A stretch of DNA of 64,000 bases, taken from NCBI RefSeq assembly GCF_003797835.1, contig NZ_RKMF01000001.1, forward strand, positions 282,157 through 346,156, given 5' to 3'. Source of the DNA: Kocuria soli. Its GTDB lineage: Bacteria; Actinomycetota; Actinomycetes; Actinomycetales; Micrococcaceae. A program made the position numbers and the translations under genes. Positions 16,606 through 23,622 of this stretch are shown here, piece after piece; positions within the stretch are counted from its first letter, which is position 1, and the number at the start of each line of letters is the position of its first letter. Below the pieces are notes generated by a model, which was not told where the DNA came from, made no database searches, and saw nothing but the letters and a program-made list of their open reading frames with translations.

Positions 16606-17250
16606 ATGACACGCACCGCTGAGTCCGCGCCGTCCTCTGGGCAGCCAAATCTCCCGCTCCGGCTTGAGCGCGGCATGGGAGAAGGCCCGTTCCGGCTTCG
16701 GCGCGGACTCAGCGGCGTGTTCCTCGCCGTTGTTCCACCTGCTCTGCGACTCACCACCGCATTCGCGGTTCCCTTCGTGTCCGCGGCCTGGTTACTGGCC
16801 CCGTTCCTGGGTGCAACGCCCGCCGTACTGTGCGCAGTGTCTGTTCTGATCTGCCCGGCGGCGTTCGTGGCCCACGAACTTGCCCACGCGGCCGTTTACA
16901 CCATCCTGGCTCCGGCTGACGCACCCGAGGCGAAGGGGCACAGCACTGTCTGGACCGCCCATGTCGAACGCGGAGCCCTCCCCGCAGCACAGGATGTGCT
17001 GGTCACTCTCGCAGGCCCTCTCGTCGGTCTTGCCGTGGCTGTGCTCCCTCAGCTGAGCGCATGGGTCGTGGGAGCTTCACTGGAAATCCATGTGGCCCTT
17101 GTGCCTTCTTCCACCTTCGCTCTCCAACACCTCGGCTCGATCTTGCCTGGAACCGACGATTTCACGGCTCTGATCGAGGCCTTGCGAGAGAGCAGGACCG
17201 TGGCCTCTCCCAGCAAGGAGCAGGCCCCCGGAACTGAATCGACCCGATGA
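16606..17250 (+). CDS. Membrane metalloprotease-like protein (M50/site-2 type)
   Basis: A 214-residue integral membrane protein. It has a zinc motif HELAH (residues 90-94) at the end of a hydrophobic helix, a downstream LAGPLVGL segment (135-142) like the AGP region of site-2 proteases, and SILPGTDD (178-185), whose Asp could be the third zinc ligand. The layout resembles small M50-like proteases in peptide-processing operons. It lies 6 bases after the previous gene and overlaps the ABC ATPase gene (ATGA). Probably processes or degrades a membrane peptide; not proven. Confidence 0.7.
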   Translation: MTRTAESAPSSGQPNLPLRLERGMGEGPFRLRRGLSGVFLAVVPPALRLTTAFAVPFVSAAWLLAPFLGATPAVLCAVSVLICPAAFVAHELAHAAVYTILAPADAPEAKGHSTVWTAHVERGALPAAQDVLVTLAGPLVGLAVAVLPQLSAWVVGASLEIHVALVPSSTFALQHLGSILPGTDDFTALIEALRESRTVASPSKEQAPGTESTR

Positions 17251-18086
17251 ATCGAAAGGACTCCACTGTGTCCACCGAGAATCAGACCCAGGCAACACCC
17301 GAGCCGCCTGCTGGAGACGGTTTGACGGTGACCCGTCTGACCAGCGGTTACCGGCGCGGTTCGGATGTCGTGAAGGACGTTTCGATGCGTGCGACGGCGG
17401 GGCGAATAACAGCCCTGGTGGGTCCCAACGGGTCCGGCAAGTCCACGTTGTTGCACACCGTTCTGGGGCTGATCCGGCCCCGCGACGGGGAAGTCCTGCT
17501 CGACGGCACACCCATGGTTGACCAGATGAGTTCCAGGGTGGGGTTCTGTGCGGATGACCTCCCCGTCCCCGAGTTGCTCACGGGACTCGAGTACGTCGAG
17601 ACCATGGCTCTGCTCCGCTCCGTCGCCGTCGACCGGGCCGAAATCCTCGAGTACTTCGCGGCTCTGCGCATGGCCGATGCCGCCGGTGATCTCGTGGGCT
17701 CCTACAGCCACGGCATGAAGCGAAAGGTGCAATTGGTGGCCAACGTATTGCACCGGCCGTCCTTGTTGATCCTGGACGAACCCTTCCGGGGCCTCGATCC
17801 GGAAACGGCCGCGCTCCTGCGCAGAGTGCTCACAGAGACCGCGGCGAACGGCCGGGCCATCCTGGTGTCCACCCATGACTTGGGTGCCGTGGAGTCCTTT
17901 TGCCACGACGTCGTCGTGCTTTCGCGAGGGCAGGTCGTCCTGGACGATCGGGTCGAGACACTCCGAGCAGCCGCCCAAGGCAGCGACACCTTCCTCGAGG
18001 ACGCATTCTTGGACGTCACCGGCCTACGCGACAACGTCGAAGAGTCCGCGCAGCGGGCGGCCACATTGATCGGAGGACGGTCATGA
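17247..18086 (+). CDS. ABC transporter ATP-binding protein
   Basis: A 279-residue nucleotide-binding subunit. Walker A is GPNGSGKST (residues 59-67), the signature motif is the variant SYSHGMKRK, Walker B is LLILDEP and the switch His is in STHDL. It belongs to the CcmA/drug- and peptide-export class. The ATG at 17247 overlaps the protease gene; the GTG at 17268 has a better ribosome binding site (AAAGGA) and may be the true start. It overlaps the permease gene by four bases. Confidence 0.93.
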   Translation: MNRKDSTVSTENQTQATPEPPAGDGLTVTRLTSGYRRGSDVVKDVSMRATAGRITALVGPNGSGKSTLLHTVLGLIRPRDGEVLLDGTPMVDQMSSRVGFCADDLPVPELLTGLEYVETMALLRSVAVDRAEILEYFAALRMADAAGDLVGSYSHGMKRKVQLVANVLHRPSLLILDEPFRGLDPETAALLRRVLTETAANGRAILVSTHDLGAVESFCHDVVVLSRGQVVLDDRVETLRAAAQGSDTFLEDAFLDVTGLRDNVEESAQRAATLIGGRS

Positions 18087-19552
18087 GTTCCGTCGGCACG
18101 TTGGTCCGCGCCGAGAACAAGGCCTTGTTCCACCACCTCGATCGGCAACTGGGCGGACCAGCGGTAAAAGTTGCATTGCTGGCCGCTGTGGTGATCGCCG
18201 GGCTGGTTCTCAACGGTTTGGTCGCCGTGGTGCTGGGGCAGATTCTCGACGGCGCGCGGGAAACCCTCACCCAAGCAGGTGCCTCCTCGGAGACCACGAC
18301 CCGCACGTTGAGGCAGGCCACCGCCGTCCTGCCCTACGCCTTGGCCCTCGGGCCGGCGGCCGCCGTCCTACTGCTGCACCTGGTCATGCCCCCAGGTTCC
18401 CCGTTGCTCCTGCATGCCCGAATGGTCGGCACGAGCCGATGGACTTGTGGTTCCGCTCGCTACCTCGGGCAACTGATCTGGGGCCTGGTGTTGGGAACGA
18501 GCATGCTGGCCGGTGGAGCCTGGGCCTTGTCCACCAGTCTCTCGGAACGGCCGATACGCGCCATGATCGGTGTGATCCTATTGGGGGCGGTCGTGGCTGC
18601 GTCGTCCACTACCGTGTTGACTGCCGCCCAGTCCTTTCTGCACCCCGTACTGCGGTCCTACGAGTCCGCGCGTGCCGTGGGGCTGCTCACCGTCTGCACC
18701 GGCATCGCCTTGGTGTTCTCGGACATCCTGCGGGGAGCATCCGGTGGCCCCTCCGCCCTGGGCAGCCTCTCCCGGGCCTGGGGTGGGCTGCTCCCGGACT
18801 CTCTTGCAGCGCATGGATTGCTGCTCCTCATGCTGCTCACGGCAATCATTCTGGGCCTGGCCGCCGCGCGTTCCGATGCCTCCGGCGGCGCGCTGTCCGT
18901 ACACGGTCGAGCCCGAACCCTTCCGACCACCCGGTGGCCAACCCTGGATCTGGTCACCCGTGAACTTGCCCAGGTTCTGCGGGACCCCGTGGTCCGGGTC
19001 GCCATGATTACCTCGGTGGTGCTGGCAGGTCTCCTCGCCGCAGGGGTCCACACGGTAGGACTGCACCCCGGAATCGCGGTCATGGTCATCGTGCTCATCT
19101 CCGCCATGGGGGCAGAAACCGTCCACGGCCGGACACGGGAGACGGCCTGGATCCTGCGTTTGGCGGGACTCTCCCCGCTCTCGATCGCTTTGTTGCGGAC
19201 CCTGCCCTATCTCGGGTTGCAACTTTCCGTGCTGGTCCTCTTCCTAGCACCTGTGGCGCTGCCGTTCGGCGGCCCGCTTGCCTGGGCTGAGGCTCTGAGC
19301 TTGTTCGCGCTCACCTTCACTGTCGCGTTGCTGGCCGGCACCTTGGTCCCTTACGACCGTCAGGCGCCCACAGCGGTAGCGGTGACCTCGGTGTTGACGC
19401 TGTCTCTGGAGATCCTGGCCCTGGGACTGATCACATGGGCCTTCAGTCTCCAAGGTTGGACCTTGATCCTCGTGGATCTGGCACTGGCCGCTGCGTTGTT
19501 CACGGTGGCTGTGCGGTTCATGACCCGCAGTGTCTCCACGTGCTTGGGCTGA
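18083..19552 (+). CDS. ABC transporter permease, peptide-export type
   Basis: A 489-residue membrane protein with about 12 hydrophobic segments and no recognised extracytoplasmic domain. The ATG at 18083 overlaps the ATPase stop and has GGAGG upstream. With the preceding ATPase it probably forms an exporter or a self-protection pump for a membrane peptide. It converges on the response-regulator gene. Confidence 0.82.
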   Translation: MSSVGTLVRAENKALFHHLDRQLGGPAVKVALLAAVVIAGLVLNGLVAVVLGQILDGARETLTQAGASSETTTRTLRQATAVLPYALALGPAAAVLLLHLVMPPGSPLLLHARMVGTSRWTCGSARYLGQLIWGLVLGTSMLAGGAWALSTSLSERPIRAMIGVILLGAVVAASSTTVLTAAQSFLHPVLRSYESARAVGLLTVCTGIALVFSDILRGASGGPSALGSLSRAWGGLLPDSLAAHGLLLLMLLTAIILGLAAARSDASGGALSVHGRARTLPTTRWPTLDLVTRELAQVLRDPVVRVAMITSVVLAGLLAAGVHTVGLHPGIAVMVIVLISAMGAETVHGRTRETAWILRLAGLSPLSIALLRTLPYLGLQLSVLVLFLAPVALPFGGPLAWAEALSLFALTFTVALLAGTLVPYDRQAPTAVAVTSVLTLSLEILALGLITWAFSLQGWTLILVDLALAAALFTVAVRFMTRSVSTCLG

Positions 19553-19590
19553 CGCAACCTGTGACCATGGAGCACATCGGTCCGGTCCGT

Positions 19591-19620
19591 CTTACTCCGT
19601 CTTACTCCGTCTTACTCCGG
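19591..19620. repeat. Three 10-base tandem repeats at the convergent gene ends
   Basis: CTTACTCCGT occurs at 19591 and 19601 and, with the last base changed, at 19611. The third copy contains the stop codon of the leftward regulator gene. Confidence 0.9.
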
Positions 19621-19634
19621 CAGAGCCGGAGTAA
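19612..19634. terminator. Hairpin overlapping the regulator's stop codon
   Basis: TTACTCCGGC and its exact complement GCCGGAGTAA enclose a three-base loop. It sits between the converging permease and regulator genes and includes the regulator's last codons, so it may end transcription of both. Confidence 0.6.
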
Positions 19635-20340
19635 CCAGGCGCATCTGTGTGGCGCGGATGAGCAATTGAACCCGGTCGCGCACCTGCAACTTGGTGCAGC
19701 TGGAGCCCAAGTACGCCTTGACCGCACCGACGGACACGTGCATGGCCGTCGCAATCTCCTGGTTGGACATCCCTTCCGCCAACCTGGCCAGACACTCCAA
19801 TTCGCGATCTGTCAGCTGAGCCGCCAAAACATCGCTTCGTGGCCGGTCCGGGCCGTCGAGACCTTGGCGGGGGACCCCGTCAAGGGTCATGGCCCTGCGA
19901 CCGGGTAGGTGGTCAACCACCCAGGCAGTGAGCGCGCGGGCGGCCTCCGGGGACAACGGCATGCCGTCCTCCAGCACAGCTTGCACCGCGGGGACGAGGT
20001 CCGTGGCAGCACGGTCCTTGACGAGGTATCCGCTGGCACCTGCTCCCATCGCTTCCAACACCAGGTCCTCCGTGCTGAAAGTCGTCAAGGCCAGGACCGG
20101 TAAGTGCGGGTCCTGCGCGTGTAACTCCCTGATGGCCTCGACGCCGGACAGGTGGGGCATTCGAAGGTCCATGAGGACGATGTCCGGGCTGACCGCAGCA
20201 CACACCACCAATGCCTCTTCGCCGTTTCCGGCAACCTCGATGCTCGACACGTCAAGTTCGTCACTTGCCTGCAACAGTGCACAGATTCCTTGCCGTACCA
20301 ACGGTTCGTCGTCCACGACCACAATCGAGGGTCCAGTCAT
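19612..20340 (-). CDS. Two-component response regulator, NarL/LuxR family
   Basis: A 242-residue regulator. The receiver domain has IVVVDDEPLVRQG at the start, the phosphorylation Asp at residue 58 (DIVLMDLRMP) and the Lys in SGYLVKDRAA. A long linker leads to the LuxR helix-turn-helix (LTDRELECLARLAEGMSNQE, then IATAMHVSVGAVKAYLGSSC). The ATG at 20340 begins the receiver domain; upstream in-frame codons have no homology. Its partner is probably the sensor kinase at 20865, transcribed divergently. Likely controls the peptide genes on both sides. Confidence 0.93.
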   Translation of the reverse strand: MTGPSIVVVDDEPLVRQGICALLQASDELDVSSIEVAGNGEEALVVCAAVSPDIVLMDLRMPHLSGVEAIRELHAQDPHLPVLALTTFSTEDLVLEAMGAGASGYLVKDRAATDLVPAVQAVLEDGMPLSPEAARALTAWVVDHLPGRRAMTLDGVPRQGLDGPDRPRSDVLAAQLTDRELECLARLAEGMSNQEIATAMHVSVGAVKAYLGSSCTKLQVRDRVQLLIRATQMRLVTPALPE

Positions 20341-20465
20341 GGGCTCAACCCTACGGGAGAGCGTTTGACGGTTCATCCGCCGGATCCATTGTGACAACGG
20401 CGGTGCCGAGCGCCGGAACACCGGAATCGTAGACAAAAGTCCATGGGCTCCTCTGGGCTCCGGGT

Positions 20466-20512
20466 ACCACCATGGGTGTCACGCCATGGGCTGAACCGTG
20501 GTGGTTTAGCCC
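20466..20512. promoter_or_regulatory. Overlapping inverted repeats upstream of the secreted peptide gene
   Basis: Two imperfect dyads overlap. ACCACCATGG (20466-20475) pairs with CCGTGGTGGT (20496-20505) with one mismatch. GGGCTGAACC (20488-20497) pairs with GGTTTAGCCC (20503-20512) with one mismatch around 5 bases. They lie 28 bases upstream of the peptide start in the gap shared with the divergent regulator. This could be a regulator-binding site or an mRNA leader hairpin. Confidence 0.45.
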
Positions 20513-20539
20513 CTTTGATGGAAGCCAAGGAGTTCACGA

Positions 20540-20692
20540 ATGTCACGTCGCACCCGTATCACAGCAGCGAGCCTGGTCATCAGCAGTCTGTTCCTGGGCA
20601 CGGCCCCGGCGCAGGCACTTCCTTCCGCCGGTGGTTATCAAACCGGTGCGGACCGCTTCTTCTGCGAACTGCTCCGCCTAGACTGCGACTGA
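20540..20692 (+). CDS. Short secreted peptide precursor, candidate pheromone or toxin
   Basis: A 50-residue product. A signal peptide is clear: basic start MSRRTR, hydrophobic core ITAASLVISSLFLG, cleavage motif APAQA ending at residue 26. The predicted mature peptide has 24 residues, begins LPSAGGYQTG and ends with two Cys in FCELLRLDCD, which could form a disulfide. A strong ribosome binding site (AAGGAG) lies seven bases before the ATG. The gene is between a response regulator and its probable kinase, with an ABC transporter and membrane protease next door. No known family recognised. Confidence 0.72.
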   Translation: MSRRTRITAASLVISSLFLGTAPAQALPSAGGYQTGADRFFCELLRLDCD

Positions 20693-20697
20693 CCCGA

Positions 20698-20727
20698 GGG
20701 CGGAACCGGCTCGATCAACCGCCCTTT
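20698..20727 (+). terminator. Weak terminator after the peptide gene
   Basis: GGGCGG and CCGCCC pair around a 15-base loop and are followed by TTT, 6 bases after the peptide stop. It could attenuate read-through into the kinase gene, giving more peptide than kinase mRNA. Confidence 0.45.
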
Positions 20728-20864
20728 CGGCGAGCCAGCGCGAACCAATGCGACAGGGAAGAGGTTGATCGGCCATTCCACATCGACTCCTCCCAGCACA
20801 CCGACCTGGTCAGATCCAGGCGCGGGAAGCCGTCAGGCCTGTCTCCATTCCCCGGGCCGGGCTG

Positions 20865-21983
20865 GTGGCTCTGGCGACCTTGGCGATCGTGTCCACGGTC
20901 GATGACCTGCGATTCTCGGCTGAGGACCCGTGGAAGGTCGCCGTTCTGCTCACCGGTTGTGCCGCCGTCACTCTCGCGGGTATCCGCCCTCTGCTCGCAC
21001 TTGTCTTGACCTGGGTAATGCTGGTGTTGGGCTGGCAGGCGGGCTCCGTGACAGCTTTGCTGCTGCCCTTGTGGCTGACCACCGCTGTGGTCCACGCCAT
21101 CGTTGAGCGCAGGATCGGCATGATCCACGCTGTGACCGCGATCGTGGCCTTGACCGCGCTCGTGATCAGCCACACGACGTTCAGCGTGACTGCCGGGTTC
21201 TGGGGATGCACCATGCTGATCTTCACTGCCGTGGCGCTGGGCGAGATCCTGCGCTGGGCTTTGGAGGCGCGAGAACAATCACACCGGGCGGAAGAGACAC
21301 GACGGCAGGAGGCCGTTGAGCACGAGCAGCGCCTGGCGAGGGCTCGCGACGACGAGCGTTCGGCCCTTGCTCGAGCTCTGCACGACGTGGTGGCCAGCCA
21401 GCTCACCATCATCGCGACCACGGTTGCGGCCGCCAGAACCAGCTCACAACCTCAGGCATTGCACGACGCATTGGACGTGGTGGACTCCTCCACGCAGACC
21501 GCGTTGGTCGAGATGCGTGAACTGCTTCAGGTCCTGGACCGGGCCGAGACCAGAGGTGACTCGGCCCGGCCGGCAACCCGGGTCACGGACCCACCCTCCG
21601 CCCGCATCTCCCATTTGGCCAGGACCCTCACGCGGTTGGGACGCGAGGTCACGATGGATCTCGACACCCATGCTCTGGACACGGTCAACGCAGCGACGGC
21701 CGATGCTGCCGTCCGGGTTGTCCGAGAATCGCTGACCAACGCCGTGCGCTACGCGGGTGACGGCCCGACCTCCGTGAGCGTTCAAGCTGTGGACCGTTGG
21801 CTGGAGGTGCGTGTACGAACGCCGCAGATCGGGCAGCAGGCACCGGACCGACTCCGTTCGATGGGCTCGGGCCGCGGTTTGGAGGGGTTGGCCACCACGG
21901 TGAACGAAGTTGGTGGCAGTTTGCGTGCGGGTCCCGATCACAGCCATTGGTTGGTCGAGGCGCAGCTTCCCCTCAGTCGATGA
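20865..21983 (+). CDS. Two-component sensor histidine kinase (HisKA_3 type)
   Basis: About 372 residues. Several N-terminal transmembrane segments are followed by the HisKA_3 dimerisation domain with the phosphoacceptor His in ERSALARALHDVVASQLT (near residue 171). An HATPase domain follows, with the N box ESLTNAVRYA and G box GSGRGLEGLATTV. This is the NarL/DesK class that pairs with LuxR-type regulators. The start is uncertain: the frame is open back to 20769 and the first helix seems to begin before the GTG at 20865, so the real protein may be longer. The stop is one base from the end of purA. Confidence 0.88.
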   Translation: MALATLAIVSTVDDLRFSAEDPWKVAVLLTGCAAVTLAGIRPLLALVLTWVMLVLGWQAGSVTALLLPLWLTTAVVHAIVERRIGMIHAVTAIVALTALVISHTTFSVTAGFWGCTMLIFTAVALGEILRWALEAREQSHRAEETRRQEAVEHEQRLARARDDERSALARALHDVVASQLTIIATTVAAARTSSQPQALHDALDVVDSSTQTALVEMRELLQVLDRAETRGDSARPATRVTDPPSARISHLARTLTRLGREVTMDLDTHALDTVNAATADAAVRVVRESLTNAVRYAGDGPTSVSVQAVDRWLEVRVRTPQIGQQAPDRLRSMGSGRGLEGLATTVNEVGGSLRAGPDHSHWLVEAQLPLSR

Positions 21984-21984
21984 G

Positions 21985-23271
21985 TCAGTCGATGAGGTCG
22001 CGCACCTCGATGGTGTGCTCGCGGTCCGGACCCACGCCGATCGCGGAGATCCTGGTCCCGGACATGGCCTCGAGTTCGCGCACATAGGTCTGCGCGTTCG
22101 CGGGCAGGTCCTCGATCGAGCGGGCACCGGAGATGTCCTCGGTCCACCCGGGGAAGTCCTCGAAGATCGGCTTGGCGTGGTGGAACTCGGTCTGGGTCAT
22201 GGGCATCTCGTTGTGCCGCACGCCGTCGACGTCGTAGGCCACGCACACGGGAATGGAGTCGATCCCGGTGAGCACGTCCAGCTTGGTCAGGAAGTAGTCC
22301 GTGAACCCGTTGATGCGGGAGGCGTGGCGAGCCATGACGGCGTCGTACCACCCGGTGCGGCGCGGCCGCCCGGTGTTCACGCCGAACTCGCCACCCACGG
22401 TGCGCAGCCGTTCGCCCCAGGAGTCGAAGAGTTCGGTGGGGAACGGGCCCGCACCCACACGCGTGGTGTAGGCCTTGATGATGCCGACGGAACGGGTCAT
22501 GCGCGTGGGGCCGATACCCGCGCCCACACAGGCCCCACCCGTGGACGGGTTGGAGGAGGTCACGAACGGGTAGGTGCCGTGGTCGACGTCCAGGAACGTT
22601 GCCTGACCACCTTCCAACAGCACGGTCTTGCCGGCGTCCAGGCCGTCGTTGAGCAGCCGGGTGGAGTCCACGATCATGGGCGCCAACCGATCGGCGTAGC
22701 CCAGGAAGTAGTCGACGATCTCCTGCGTCTCGATGGCCCGACGGTTGTAGAGCTTGACCAGCAGTTCGTTCTTCTGCCGCAGGGCGCCTTCGATCTTCTG
22801 CGCCAGGATGGATTCGTCCAGGACGTCCTGGACGCGGATGCCTAAACGCCCCACCTTGTCCATGTAGGCCGGGCCGATGCCGCGTCCCGTGGTGCCGATC
22901 GCGCGCTTGCCCAGGAAACGTTCCGTGACCTGATCCATGGTCTGGTGGTACGGGGCCACCAGGTGCGCGTTGGCGGAGATCCGCAGCTTGGAGGTGTCCG
23001 CACCCCGGGCCTCCAGTCCGTCGATCTCCTCGAACAGAGCCTGCGGATTGACCACCACGCCGTTGCCGATCACGGGGGTGGCCTGCTCGGAGAGGATGCC
23101 GGCGGGAAGGAGCTTCAGCTCGAACTTCTCACCGCCCACGACCACCGTGTGACCTGCGTTGTTGCCGCCGTTGGGTTTGACCACGAAGTCCACTCGGCCG
23201 CCCAGAATGTCCGTGGCCTTGCCCTTGCCTTCGTCGCCCCACTGGGCACCGACGATCGAGATCGCTGGCAT
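21985..23271 (-). CDS. purA: Adenylosuccinate synthetase
   Basis: A 428-residue enzyme of AMP synthesis that joins IMP and aspartate using GTP. The N-terminal signature [14 protein letters not shown] and the [10 protein letters not shown] segment are diagnostic, as are [19 protein letters not shown] and the C-terminal [12 protein letters not shown]. Length matches the family. The ATG at 23271 gives the standard start [12 protein letters not shown]. It converges on the kinase gene with a one-base gap and no hairpin. Confidence 0.97.
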   Translation of the reverse strand: MPAISIVGAQWGDEGKGKATDILGGRVDFVVKPNGGNNAGHTVVVGGEKFELKLLPAGILSEQATPVIGNGVVVNPQALFEEIDGLEARGADTSKLRISANAHLVAPYHQTMDQVTERFLGKRAIGTTGRGIGPAYMDKVGRLGIRVQDVLDESILAQKIEGALRQKNELLVKLYNRRAIETQEIVDYFLGYADRLAPMIVDSTRLLNDGLDAGKTVLLEGGQATFLDVDHGTYPFVTSSNPSTGGACVGAGIGPTRMTRSVGIIKAYTTRVGAGPFPTELFDSWGERLRTVGGEFGVNTGRPRRTGWYDAVMARHASRINGFTDYFLTKLDVLTGIDSIPVCVAYDVDGVRHNEMPMTQTEFHHAKPIFEDFPGWTEDISGARSIEDLPANAQTYVRELEAMSGTRISAIGVGPDREHTIEVRDLID

Positions 23272-23423
23272 ATCAGATGCGCTCCTGAGTTCGGCGCGAA
23301 TGGCACCGGTCTGCGGTCGTGTACCCGCCGAGTCTACCGCGCCCGGCAGACGTCGCTCCTGGGCGAATACCTCAACGGTGAGCCGTTGCGAGGCCCGGGA
23401 AAGCCCGGATATAACTGTCTCGC

Positions 23424-23521
23424 TATCTATCCAGAGCGGCTGAGAGACCTGGCTCGTCGACGCCGCAGCAACCATCCTGTTCGCAGGAACGGTGCTCCCG
23501 CCAGGACCGATGGAGCGATCT
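23424..23521 (+). ncRNA. SAM-sensing riboswitch (SAM-I clan) upstream of metF-metE
   Basis: The core of an S-box aptamer can be read. P1 has a 5' strand with CGCT and CTATC (about 23422-23431) pairing with GATGG-AGCG (about 23509-23517). Then come CAGAGCGGCTGAGAGAC, a P2 stem GCGGC/GCCGC, GCAACC, a P3 hairpin CCTG-TTCG-CAGG, GGTGCT, and a CCTGGC/GCCAGG pseudoknot pair. The usual P4 hairpin is missing, so it may belong to the SAM-I/IV variant group. It sits about 100 bases before the methionine synthesis gene, as expected for SAM repression. Confidence 0.85.
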
Positions 23522-23622
23522 GTGTTCCGTGGTCCACCGGACCGTCGTCGTTGTCACGACGCACGGCCGTGGAGTCTCGCGTGCACCCTCTGTCGGGGGT
23601 ACATGGAAGGAGACCCACGAAC

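Noticed and set aside
22945..23622. Upstream extension of the metF-metE frame
   Set aside because: It would overlap purA and the SAM riboswitch and shows no MetF homology before the GTG at 23623.
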